From assembly GCF_950295315.1 (NCBI RefSeq), contig NC_080176.1, forward strand, positions 34,561,006-34,625,005: 64,000 bases of DNA, written 5' to 3'. How positions within the stretch are numbered: the stretch's first letter is position 1; the number at the start of each line of letters is the position of its first letter. The DNA is from Erinaceus europaeus (lineage: Eukaryota > Chordata > Mammalia > Eulipotyphla > Erinaceidae). Positions 53,365-64,000 of the stretch are shown one piece after another. The notes below the pieces were generated by a model. It was given only the letters and a program-made list of their open reading frames with translations. It was not told the origin of the DNA and searched no databases. A program made the translations under genes and the position numbers.

Positions 53365-53480
53365 GTTTTATTTATTACCAAAGCACTGCTCAGCTGTGGT
53401 TTATAGTGTTGCTGAGTCTTTGTGTCTCAGGCATGAAAGTCCTTTGCATAACCACTGTGCTGTCTTCGTATCCCAGAGCA
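53365..53480 (-). mobile_element. S4 SINE, antisense
   Basis: 'accaaagcactgctcagctgtgg' and 'cataaccactgtgctgtctt'. Confidence 0.85.
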
Positions 53481-53489
53481 TTCTTATTT

Positions 53490-53776
53490 TTTTAAAATAT
53501 TTTATTTTTATTTATTTATTCCCTTTTGTTGCCCTTGTTGTTTTATTGTTGTAGTTATTATTGTTGTTGTCGTTGTTGGATAGGACATAGAGAAATGGAG
53601 AGAGGAGGGGAAGACAGAGAGGAGGAGAGGAAGATAGACACCTGCAGACCTGCTTCACCGCCTGTGAAGCGACTCCCCTGCAGGTGGGGAGCCGGGGTTC
53701 GAACCAGGATCCTTATGCCGGTCCTTGTGCTTTGCGCCACCTGCGCTTAACCCGCTGCGCTACAGCCCGACTCCCA
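53490..53776 (-). mobile_element. S1 SINE, antisense, near-consensus
   Basis: Nearly the same sequence as 1608-1895 and 6775-7065 after orientation. 'agcattcttattttt' on both sides is the target duplication. Confidence 0.95.
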
Positions 53777-54338
53777 GCATTCTTATTTTTAAACAATATG
53801 TTGCTTTCTCCAAAGGGAATGTGGGTTATGAGAACTGAAATGACTACTTTCTTTTAGGTAACTATGGAGAATGTCTAAATTTAGACAAAGTAGAGAATTA
53901 TATGATGACTCCCATGTTACCTATCATACAATTTCAACATGCACAATCTTATTTCCTCTAAACTCTATTGTTCCCCTTCCTCTAACAGTATATTGAAATA
54001 AACACAGTTATGTAATACACAACTGCTTCAGCTAAAACAACCTCTCAAGGAACAAAGATAGTCCAACTGAGTCAGAATTTGAATCCAGGAGTTGTCCACT
54101 ATATGGACAGATCTTATAGTTCAGCATAGGGCATATCATACATTCATAAAAGTACTAACACTGATGCTTGTAGTTCAGTCATTTAAAAACCTGGTTTTTA
54201 ATTGTATAAGTGATACTAATAAAACAGAATAGTAAAAGAACATAATACCTAGTCAGGTATTTTGGACACTTTATAGTGTCTTATCTATGTGAACATTTTT
54301 TGTGGAATTTATTTACTGTGTTCCTATAGTTTATTCTT
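53777..54338. other. intron 1, unassigned
   Basis: No exon or named repeat seen. Confidence 0.45.
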
Positions 54339-54339
54339 G

Positions 54340-55275
54340 TTTCTCTTTTTAAAAATTATTTCCATTATCTTTATTGCATAGTGACAGCCAGAAATGGAGA
54401 GGATAGGGGGAGAAAGAGAAGGGGAGATACAGACACACCTGTAGCACTGCCTTGCCACTTGAAAAGCTTTTCTTCTGCAGGTGGGGACTGGGGCTTGAAT
54501 TTGGGTCATTGCACATTGTAACGTGTGCTCAACTGCCGGGCTAGTGTGGGGGTGCCTCTTCCCATACGCGTACTTTCTGGGTTGGAGAGAACGCAACCAG
54601 AGCCAGCCTGGGCTGCTACTCATTCAGTGATGCGAGGGAGATGACTTAGAAACTAAACACATGGCAGTGAGGCAATGCAATTCTTTATTGATCATAGGCC
54701 AAGGCTTTTAAAGGGCAGACCCAGAAGTGGCAAGTTAGAAATGTAAATGGCTAGGAAAGGAGCAGAGAAAGGCAAAAGGGGCAGGGAAGATAGGAATTTC
54801 CTTAGCAACTGTTGCGAGGGTTTTAACTGGTAGTATTAATAATACCCTGCAGGCAGGGAGGGTTTTGAGGGTAGAAAGAAGATAGAGCAGAGGAATGGAA
54901 TGGGTGGGGATCTTTTAGGCAAAACAGTGATTATGTAGATAGGCCATAGTATCAGGAATGCAGGCTGGAGCAGGAGTAGCTGGCTTAATGTTTTAAGGAA
55001 TTCAGGGTGCTTTGTGAGGTTCCTCACAATTTCCCGACATCTCCCCCTTTCTTTTTACCTAATGGCCATAGTATCAGGAATGCAGGGTGATTTGTGAGCC
55101 AGGGAGTCTGATAAGACGGGGCAAACCTTTGGGGTTACTCCTATCCCTTCTTGCTCAACCTTTCGGTAGAGAGAGAGACTGACAGGATAGACGCACTCCT
55201 CAGGTCAAGCACTGCCAGGCTCTACTACATCCTCACGATTTCCCGACACTCAACCAGGTGCGCCCTAGCCTCATT
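54340..55275 (-). mobile_element. S2 SINE, antisense, split by ERV3
   Basis: Body to 'acgtgtgctcaac' (54533); head resumes 'ctcaaccaggtgcgcc' (55249). Confidence 0.9.
54534..55248 (-). mobile_element. ERV3: internally deleted provirus with 6-bp target duplication
   Basis: 'ctcaac' at 54528-54533 and 55249-55254. The left LTR 54534-55039 runs tgccgggcta ... tttcccgaca and has antisense 'aataaa' at about 54692. Then comes an antisense polypurine tract ('ctccccctttctttttac'), about 170 bases of internal or rearranged sequence, and the last bases of the other LTR ('gatttcccgaca'). No coding sequence remains. The tract nearly matches that of ERV1. Confidence 0.82.
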
Positions 55276-55287
55276 CTTGTTTCTTAA

Positions 55288-55505
55288 AAAAAAAAAAGAA
55301 GGGAACAGGTGGTGGCACACTCAGGGCACACAGTACCATAACTTCACATTCCTTGTCTCTCCTGTAGGGGGCAGCTTTATGAGTGGCAGAGCAGTGCTGC
55401 AAGTGTCTCTCTTTGGAAATGAAAAGGCTACTAGGAGACACAGGAGGTGGCATAGTGGATAAAATGTTGGACTTTTAAGAGCTAGGTTCTAAGGTGAAGT
55501 CTGAA
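55288..55505 (+). mobile_element. S2 SINE followed by an S3 fragment, sense
   Basis: 'acaggtggtggcacactcagg ... ctcctgtagggggcagct' then 'caggaggtggcatagtggataaaatgttgg'. Confidence 0.75.
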
Positions 55506-55741
55506 ACATTCATTTGGGAGGGGGGGATGTAAAGGATTTTTTTTTTTCTCCTGGAATGAGCCTTAGAGATGAGGGCAAGGAGAGCCCTACTGACGTCTTT
55601 GTTATTGAACATAGAGGTGATAGAAAATACTCAGATTATGATTTCTATACTCTATTCAAGACTTCTTGAAACTGTATATATGGTAGATCTGAAGTATTGT
55701 TACCTTCTTTATTAAAATGCTTTGTAAAATATTCTGTTCTT

Positions 55742-55760
55742 ATTTTTTCTCTTACAGCAG
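55742..55760 (+). promoter_or_regulatory. strong cryptic 3' splice site upstream of MIB1 exon 2
   Basis: 'attttttctcttacagcag' has a long pyrimidine tract and a tandem AG (55757, 55760). It lies 57-60 bases before the true acceptor, whose tract is A/T-rich. Using either AG would bring an in-frame TAA within five codons. Confidence 0.5.
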
Positions 55761-55794
55761 GATACAAGTAAATAATAAACTGTAATTAATGTAA

Positions 55795-55989
<195 letters not shown>

Positions 55990-56059
55990 TAGGTTTAACT
56001 TTTTTTTCGTCATCATTTTTTGTTTGTTTTTAATTTTGTTCAATAGTTAACTTTAAAAA

Positions 56060-56300
56060 TAAGGTTTGACACACATGGCTCAAAGTGCAAGGACCACCAT
56101 AAGGATCCCTGCAGGGGAGTCACTTCACGAGTGGTGAAGCAGGTCAGCAGGTGTCTGTCTTTCTCTCCCCCTCTCTGTCTTTCCCTCCTCTCTCCATTTC
56201 TCTCTGTCCTATCCAACAACAATGATTGCAATAACAATAATGAAGATAAACAAGGACAACAAAAGGGGAAAAATAAAAATAAAGTTTATAAAAAAGTTTC
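56060..56300 (+). mobile_element. S1 SINE, sense, head shortened
   Basis: 'acatggctcaaagtgcaaggacc' then 'gcaggggagtcacttcacg' body and (CAA)n tail; the B-box region is deleted. Confidence 0.85.
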
Positions 56301-56394
56301 TAATATCGTGTTAAAAAGATTTAGCAGACAACTTACAGGGTTTCTTAGTAAATGCAAAGGACAGATGCGTCTATTATAAATTATATCAATTAGG

Positions 56395-56708
56395 GTGTCG
56401 GGTGGTAGCGCAGCGGGTTAAGTGCACAGTGGCGCAAAGCGCAAGGATCCCGGTTTGAGCCCTGGCTCCCCACCTGCATCGCTTCACAAATGGTGAAGCA
56501 CGTCTGCAGGTGTCTGTGTTTCTCTCCTCTCTGTTTTCCCCTCCTCTATTTCTTTCTGTCCTATCCAACAACAACGGCAGCAATAACAACAACAACAATA
56601 ACAACAACGATAAACAGCTTGGGCAGCAAAAGGGAAAAGATGGCCTCCAGGAGCACTGGATTCGTAGTGCAGGCACTGAACCCCAGTGATAACCCTGGGG
56701 AAAAAAAG
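56395..56708 (+). mobile_element. S1 SINE (long form), sense
   Basis: 'gtcgggtggtagcgcagcgggtt' head and 3' module 'ggcctccaggagcactggattc'. Confidence 0.93.
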
Positions 56709-57115
56709 GGGGTTTGGGAATAGCTCTGACAGCTGGTTTAGTACTAATAGCAGGTGACAGGCTAGTTGTGTGCTAGGCTTTCTGTAGCTAGAAAAGTTAC
56801 GCAAAGGTGGAATTGCATGCAATTTTCAAAGTTGATATTGTTTAGTCTTTCTCTGTAGTGAAGAGACTTTGACTCTATTTAATGTTAGAAATGAAAGGGG
56901 ACTCAGGAAAAACAGTATTTTCTACTCACTAAGCATTCTGTCCTGTTAATTGCCAGGTGAACACTAGGCCCATTTTAAATCATGGCAGCTACTATGCTTG
57001 TACAGATTTGATGATAAACAAACAGTATTCTAATGAGCTAACAATTAAAGGGATTATTTAATAAAAAGTGGTTGTCAAGTGATGTTTTGGGTTGTTTGTA
57101 AAGGTACAATATATT
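56709..57115. other. intron 2, unassigned
   Basis: Nothing recognised. Confidence 0.45.
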
Positions 57116-57117
57116 TT

Positions 57118-57195
57118 TTTTGGGCCTCTAGGGTTATTTCTGAGGTTTGGTGCCTGCACTGTGACTCCACTGTTCCTGGAGGCCATCTTTTTCCT
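57118..57195 (-). mobile_element. S1 long-form module fragment, antisense
   Basis: 'gcctctagggttatttctgagg' to 'ttcctggaggccatctttttcc', where the antisense L1 tail begins. Confidence 0.8.
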
Positions 57196-60100
57196 TTTTT
57201 TTTCTTTATTGGGGAATTAATGTTTTACATCCAAAGTAAATACAATAGTTTGTACATGCATAACATTCCCCAGTTTCCCATTTAACAATACAACCCCCAC
57301 TATGTCACTTATCATCCTTCATGGACCTGTATTCTTCCCACCCACCCCAGAGTCTTTTACTTTGGTGTGATATGCCAATTACATTTCAGGTTCTACATGT
57401 GTTTTTGTTTCTGATCTTGTTTTTCAACTTCTGCCTGAGAGTGAGATCATTCCATATTCATCCTTCTGTTTCTGACTTATTTCACTCAACATGAATTTTT
57501 CAAGGTCCATCCAAGATCGGCTGAAAACAGTAAAGTCACCATTTTTTACAGCTGAGTAGTATTCCATTGTGTATATATACCACAACTTGCTCAGCCACTC
57601 ATCTGTTGTTGGACATCTGGGTTGCTTCCAGGTTTTGGCTATTACAAATTGTGCTGCCAAGAACATATGTGTACACAGATCTTTTTGGATGGATGTGTTG
57701 GGTTCCTTAGGATATATCCCCAGGAGAGGAATTGCAGCGTCATAGGATAAGTCCATTTCTAGCCTTCTGAGAGTTCTCCAGACTGTTCTCCACAGAGGTT
57801 GGACCAATTTGCATTCCCACCAGCAGTGTAGGAGGGTTCCTTTGACCCCACACCCTCTCCAGCATTTGCTGCTGTTACCTTTTCTGATGTATGACATTCT
57901 CACAGGAGTGAAGTGGTATCTCATTGTTGTCTTGATTTGCATTTCTCTGACAATCAGAGACTTGGAGCATTTTTTCATGTGTTTCTCGGCCTTTTGGATC
58001 TCTTCTGTGGTGAATATTGTGTCCAAGTCCTCCCCCCATTTTTGGATGGGGTTATTTGTTGTCTTGTTGTTGAGTCTGGCAAGCTCTTTATATATGTTGG
58101 TTATTAAACTCTTATCTGAGGTATGGCATGTAAAGATCTCCCATTCTGTGAAGGGTCTCTTGGTTTGGGTAGTGATTTCTTTTGCTGTGAAGAAGCTTTT
58201 TAATTTGATGTAGTCCCATAGGTCTATACTTGCCTTAGTTTTCTTTGTAATTGGGTTCGTTTCATTGAAGATGTCTTAAAAATTTATGTGGAAAAGAGTT
58301 CTGCCAGTACTTTTCTCTAAGTATTTGGTAGTTTGTGGTCTAACATCCAAGTCCTTGATCCACTTGGAATTTACTTTTGTATTTGGTCAAATACAGTGAT
58401 TCAGTTTCATTCTTCTGTATGTTTCAACCCATTGTTTCCAACACCATTTGTTGAAGACACTCTGCTTTCCCCATGTAATAGTCTGGGCACCTTTGTCAAA
58501 GATTAGATGTCCATAGGTGTGGGGCCTCATTTCTGGGCTCTCAATTCTATTCCACTGGTCAGTGTGTCTATTCATGTTCCAGTACCAAGCAGTTTTGATG
58601 ACAGCGGCCCTATAATATAGTTTGAGAGTGTGATGCCTCCGGTTCTGTTCTTTTTTCTCAAGATTTTTTGGCAATTCTAGGTCTTTTCTGGTTCCAGATA
58701 AACATTTGTAGCATTTGTTCTATTCTAAAAAATGTGCTTGGGATCTTGATGGGGATAGCATTAAATCTGTAGATGGCTCTGGGTAATATATTCATTTTGA
58801 TGATGTTAATTCTTCTAACCCATGAACATGGAATATCTTTCCACTTCTTTGTGTGTTTTTCAATTTCTTTGAGTAGTGACTCATAATTTTCAGTATACAA
58901 GTCTTTCACTTCTTTGGTTAGATTTATTCCTAGATATTTTATTGTTTTTGTTGCTATAGTAAAAGGAATTGATTTCTGGATTTCAATTTCTTCTAACTTA
59001 GTGTTTGCATAGAGGAATGCCACTGACTTTTGAATGTTAATTTTATAGCCTGACACGTTACTGTATTGCCTAATGATTTCCAAAAGCTTCTTGCTGGATT
59101 CCTTAGGTTTTTCCATGTATACTATCATGTCATCTGCAAATAAGGAGAGTTTGACCTCTTCTCTTCCAATCTGTACCCCTTTAATTCCTTGCTCCTGCCT
59201 GATTGCTATGGCAAGAACTTCCAACACTATGTTGAATAGTAATGGTGATAGTGGGCAGCCCTGTCTAGTACCTGATCTGAGTGGAAAGGCTTCCAGTTTT
59301 TCACCATTGAGTATGGCAAACGCTAGAAGAAGAACCATTGAGTATGATGTTGGTTGTAGGTTTTCTATATATAGACTCCACTATCTTCAGGAATTTTCTA
59401 TCTATTCCCATTTTTTTGTAGTGTTTTGATCATAAAGGGATGTTGTATTTTGTCAAAGGGTTTATCTGCATCTATTGATATGACCATGTGGTTTTTGGTC
59501 TTGCTTTTGTTGATGTGGTGGATCACATTGATTGATTTACGTATATTAAACCGACCTTGCATGCCTGGGATAAACCCCACTTGTTCATGATGAACAATCT
59601 TTTTGATGTACTGCTGTATCCGGTTGGCTAGAATTTTGTTCAATATTTTCGCATCTATGTTCATCAGAGATATTGGTCTGTAGTTTTCTTTTTTGGTTGT
59701 GTCCCTGTCTGCTTTTGGTATCAGAGTGATGTTGGCTTCATAGAAGCTGGCAGGGAGTATTCCAGTGTCTTCAATCTTCTGGAAGACTTTTAAAAGTAGA
59801 GGTATTAGTTCTTTTTTGAAGGTTTTGTAGAATTCATTTGTAAAACCATCTGGTCCAGGACTTTTATTTTTGGGAAGATGTTTGATAACTGTTTCAATTT
59901 CATTAGATGTGATGGGCCTGTTCATGTTATCCACTTCCTCTTTACTCAGTTTTAGAAGTTGGTAGGTATCTAGGAAATTGCCCATTTCTTCCAGGTTCTC
60001 TAGCTTGGTGGCATATAGTTGTTCATAGAAGCCTCGCATGATATGTTGAATTTCTGCAGTGTCTGTTGTGATATCTCCTCTTTCATTTAGTATCTGATTT

Positions 60101-63042
60101 ATTTGGGTCTTCTCCCTTTTTTGTTTTGTGAGTCTGGCTAAAGGTTTGTCAATTTTGTTTACTCTTTCGAAGAACCAACAGTTACTTTCGTTGATCTTTT
60201 GTATGGTTTTCTTACTCTTATTTATTTTCTGCCCTAACTATAGTGATTTCTGTTCTTCTGGTTGCTTTATGGTTCCTTTGTTGTTCTTCTTCTAGGTCTT
60301 TAAGATGTGCAATCAGGCTGTTTATTTGTGCTTTTTCTTGTTTCCTAATGTGTGCTTGTATAGCTATGAACTTCCCTCTTAGGACTGCTTTAGCTGTGTC
60401 CCAAATATTTTGATAACTTGTGTCTTCATTTTCATTGAAGTCTCAAAGCATTCTGATTTCTTCCTTGATTTCCTCTTTGACCCAGAAGTTGTTAAGAAGT
60501 GTACTGTTGAGCTTCCACATTTTGGGACTGTTACTAATCTTTTGTTGATTGTTAAGTGTTAGTTTAATTCCACTGTGGTCTGAGAACATGCTTGGGATGA
60601 TTTCAATGCTCTTGAGTTGGCTATTGCTGTCTTTGTGGCCTAACATATGGTCTGTCCTTGAGAATGACTCATGTGGATTTGAGTAAAATGTGTATTCCAG
60701 TTTCTGGGGATGAATGACTCTGAAAATGTCCAATAGTTCTATTTTATCTATGTCTTCATTTAGCTCCATTATGTCTTTATTGATTTTCTGCCTGGATGAT
60801 CTGTCAAGTTGAGAGAGTGGGGTATTGAAGTCCCCTACTATGATTGTGTTGCTGTTAATATATTGCTGTAGCTCTTTCAGTAGACATTTGATGTATTTAG
60901 ATGGCTTCTCATTGGGTGCATAGATGTTAATAATTGTTAAGTCCTCTTGATTGACTGATCCTCTGAGCATTAAGTAGTGTCCATTCCTATCTTTTTTAAT
61001 CTTATCTATTTTAAAGTCTATCGTTTCAGATATGAGAATACCTGTTCCTGCCCTTTTTTGTGTGGGCCATTGGCTTGTATGATAGTTTTCCATCCTTTCA
61101 CTTTAAGTCTGTGTTTGTCTTGTTGAGTTAGGTGGGTTTCCTGTTGACAGTATATTGTTGGGTTGTGTTTTCTGATCCATCTTCCTACTCTGTGTCTTTT
61201 AATAGGTGAATTCAGGCCATTGACATTTATTGATATCAAAGTTTGAAGATATTTTAACGCCATTCTTGTAGAGTTTTAGAGTGTTTTGATATATATCCTA
61301 TTTGTGGTGGTCTTATTGTTTATAGGAGACCTATCAGAACTTCTTTCAAGGCAGGCGTGGTGATAGTTGATTCCTTCAACTGTTGCTTGTCTGAGAAGGG
61401 TTTGATGCCTCCATCTAGTCTGAATGACAGTCTAGCAGGATATAGTATTCTTGGCTGAAAGCCTTTCTCATTGAGTACTTGATAGACATCTTGCCATTTT
61501 CTTCTGGCCTGTAGTGTTTGTGTGGAGAAGTCTGCTGCTAATCTTATGGGTTTTCCTCTGTAGGTGACTCTTTGTTTTTCTCTTGCAGCCTTCAGGATCC
61601 TTTCTTTATCCTTATTCCTTTCCATTCTAAATATGTCTTGGTGTTTTTAGGTCTCGGTTAATTCTGTTTGTGACCCTCTGGGCTTCTTGATTCTTTGTCT
61701 TTGATGTTGTCTAGACTAGAGAAGTTTTCAGCTATTATGGCCTGGAGAATGCTTTCTTCCTCTCCTTCTCTTTCTTCCTCTGGTATGCCAATAATGCGTA
61801 TATTGTTTCATTTGAAGTCATCCCATAGGACTCTGTTGTTTTTTTTAGCATCTCTTAATCTCTTTTTGAGATCTCTTCTTTTTTAGTTGTCTCTAATTCA
61901 TCCTCAGTCTTGCTCATTCTGTCTTCAGCCTCATTGATTCTAGTCTCTCTGCCCTCTGCTGTTTTCTGGAGTTCATCTATTTTGTTTTTCTGTTCTGATA
62001 CTGTTTTAGCTTGTTCTTAGTTGTGTTCTTAGTTGTGTTCTTAGCTCAGCTATTTCAGCTTTCAGCTCTCCTTGAGATAGTGTTTTCTTCCAGAGTCTCA
62101 TTTGTTGTTCCTGTATTTCTGATTATAATTTTATCAAATTCTTTACTCACTCCTGTGATTATTTCCTTAGCTAATGTTTGCATGTTGAACTCGTTATTTT
62201 GTGCTTCACCATCTGGAGGACTTTTAGCTGGATTCTTGTCTTGGTTCGATTCTCCAATATTTCTTGTTGTTGTTTTAACCATTTTGTATATTACATCATG
62301 AGTTCCCTCTCTTAGTACTTTTCAAATTACTGATCACTATTTTCTGGATTGACTTGTGTCTAAGTAAGGTAATTAAAGGGTTCACAGTGGTGGAAGTTAA
62401 TAGTTGTTTCAATAGTATTTTAATCCCTTAGTTGGAGCTCAGTGGCTTAAAAGACTTTTTTTTTTCTTCCCTGTAGGCTATGGGAGCCTGAGGGCTTTTA
62501 AACTATCAATAGGTTTTTTAGCTTAATCACTGACTCCTGACCAAGAGATAAACCAGGGTGTGGCAGAGATAATCCAGTGGTTATGCAAAGAGACTTTCAC
62601 AACCCCTCAGCTATGCTACCAAGGTATAGGTCTTCTCCTGAGTTTCCTGGTTAGATCTCTGTCCCCTGGTGACCCTCCCTGCTGCTCCAGATTCTTAGGG
62701 CAGTAGCAATGGAGACTCAAATTTGCACTTGGTGAGTCTCTGGGGAGTCCTCTCCTACCTTCAGCTGTCCCCTTGTTGGTGGAGCAGACTGGAGGTGGTG
62801 TCTCAACTGATAAAGTGCTGGACTGTTAGCAGTCACTTAATCTCTCCTTACGTTCCTCTCTCCTCTCTGTCATCAGCCACACATGTTTGTACTCACCGGT
62901 GATTTACTGGGTTCCTGTGGTCATTCTAGTCCTGTCTTGTTTTGGTCCCGGGTGGTCTCCTTTGGTATTCCTAGTTGATCCGGGAGAGGAGAGTAGAGGA
63001 GAGGAAGTGATCTGCTGCTGCTTGTAGCTCCGCCTCCAGAAG
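57196..63042 (-). mobile_element. near full-length L1, antisense in MIB1 intron 2
   Basis: About 5.85 kb. Minus-strand order: 5' UTR (about 62300-63042), ORF1 (MVKTTTRNIGESNQDKNPAK at 62282; C-terminal part at 61625 with RILKAAREKQRVTYRGKPI), ORF2 from 61263 (ISINVNGLNSPIKRHRVG), endonuclease ([25 protein letters not shown]), RT ([32 protein letters not shown] with the FADD active site near 59130), C-terminal region (NTSIQKDLCTHMF), 3' UTR and A tail. Both ORFs are split by frameshifts and stops, so it is dead. 'ccatcttt' on both sides may be a short target duplication. Confidence 0.92.
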
Positions 63043-63044
63043 TA

Positions 63045-63238
63045 CCAATCCATCTTTGCCCTTTTGTTGCCCATTGTTGTTTTTATTATTGTTGTTGTTA
63101 TTACTGACATTGTTGTTGGATACGACAGAGAGAAATGGAGAGAGGAGGGAAGACAGAGAGAGGGAGAGAAAGATAGACACCTATAGACCTGCTTCACCGC
63201 TTATGAAGTGACCTCCCTGCAGGTGGGGAGCCATAGCC
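63045..63238 (-). mobile_element. S1 SINE, antisense, head missing
   Basis: Tail and body to 'gcaggtggggagcc', abutting the L1 5' end. Confidence 0.88.
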
Positions 63239-63239
63239 T

Positions 63240-63662
63240 CCTAAGAAAATACCATATTTACAGATACAGAGAATTTATTGGTGGCTACCAGAGTTGGGGG
63301 ATAGAGGAGTGGATCAAATGTGGGAGAAAGTAAACTCTGAAGGATTCTGAAGAAAGGAATTGTGAGGGGCCTGAAATTCGGAGTGGGGACTGGATGTTCG
63401 AAGGTGGAGGAAGAGGACAAGTTGGTGGCTGTGTGCTGTGCTGACACCTCATGGAGAGATGTGAAATTGTTTGTTTATGATAGTAACATCTCATAAAGCA
63501 ACATTTATCCATTAAAATGATCTAACAAAAATTACAGACTTTGATTTATAAATTAAAGTCATATGGATACAAGTGTACAGCATAGTATCTATAATGAATA
63601 ATATTGTATTGCATATATATATATATTTATTTCACACATATTTGGAAATGGATTATTTCTAG
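63240..63662. other. end of MIB1 intron 2, unassigned
   Basis: No repeat recognised; AT-rich before the acceptor 'ttatttctag'. Confidence 0.5.
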
Positions 63663-63792
63663 GGTTCTTTTAGAGTCTCGTAGAAAATCTAAGAAGATTA
63701 CAGCCCGAGGGATCTTTGCAGGTGCCAGAGTGGTAAGAGGAGTGGACTGGCAGTGGGAAGATCAGGATGGAGGAAATGGGCGCAGGGGAAAG
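63663..63792 (+). CDS. MIB1: MIB1 coding exon 3 (start of second MIB/HERC2 domain)
   Basis: 130 bases, acceptor 'tttctag|gg', donor 'aaag|gtaaga'. The first base completes R134, then [35 protein letters not shown] and GGNGRRGK (to residue 177). [17 protein letters not shown] mirrors [17 protein letters not shown] of exon 1, showing the repeated MIB/HERC2 fold. The exon ends on a codon boundary. Ankyrin repeats and RING fingers must lie beyond the window. Confidence 0.97.
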
Positions 63793-63967
63793 GTAAGATT
63801 GTCTTTTGCTTACCCTCACGATATTATAGGAGATATTTTCTGCTGTTACGGCTATAATTGGATATCTTAGCTCATTTCTCCTTACGCCATTAGCAGTTTT
63901 TAAAATTTTTTTCTTCCTTGAAGAATAAAAGGTCATTCTTCTTTGGTTATAAATTCTTGAGATTTAG

Positions 63968-64000
63968 TGGTCTGGGAGGTGGCACAATGGATAAGGAATT
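63968..64000 (+). mobile_element. S3 SINE start, sense, cut by window edge
   Basis: 'gtggtctgggaggtggcacaatgg' is the S3 head. Confidence 0.85.

Overview
This is a gene-poor window from a mammalian nuclear genome, most likely a hedgehog (Erinaceidae). The evidence is three exons of a vertebrate gene with standard GT-AG introns, tens of tRNA-derived SINEs, several L1 copies and decayed proviruses. The hedgehog call rests on my recognition of the dominant SINE types and was not checked by a search.

Gene content. The only cellular gene I can support is the 5' part of MIB1 (mind bomb 1, an E3 ubiquitin ligase of Notch signalling), on the + strand. A CpG-rich promoter lies at about 32750-34125. 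Coding exon 1 is 33386-33614, exon 2 is 55817-55988 and exon 3 is 63663-63792. They join in phase to 177 codons (first MIB/HERC2 domain, ZZ zinc finger, start of the second MIB/HERC2 domain). Intron 1 is 22.2 kb, intron 2 is 7.7 kb, and the gene runs off the right edge. The left 32.7 kb is intergenic. A small processed retrocopy of a SCAN-domain gene (29637-30261) sits there with an 18-bp target duplication.

Repeat layout. SINE names used here: S1 = 'gagtcgggcggtagcgcagcggg' type with a (CAA)n-rich tail, by far the commonest; S2 = 'gggtggtggcgcacctggttgag' type; S3 = 'ggtctgggaggtggcgcagtgga' type; S4 = 'agcataatggttatgcaaagag' type. All carry tRNA-like A and B boxes. 'LAR' is a long A-tailed repeat, probably the 3' end of an older LINE lineage. 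L1 copies include a near full-length one antisense in intron 2 (57196-63042) and several with large internal deletions.

Most striking region. From about 6.2 to 22.1 kb is a nest of insertions. An old + strand LAR copy was hit by a + strand provirus (ERV2, 6249-12043) and by an antisense LINE (12307-21773, flanked by a 15-bp duplication). That LINE was later hit by a second, minus-strand provirus (ERV1, 12341-20348). The two proviruses have related gag-pro-pol. ERV1 has two LTRs, a Lys-type primer-binding site, Gag with an unusual N-terminal hydrophobic segment, protease, reverse transcriptase, RNase H, integrase, a second diverged integrase-like piece, a type-D-like Env membrane segment, and between env and the 3' LTR a two-repeat sequence that looks like a constitutive transport element. 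Both proviruses are broken by stops, frameshifts and SINE insertions.

Limits: repeat boundaries are mostly good to about 10-20 bases, family names come from recognition by eye, and no database search or alignment was run.
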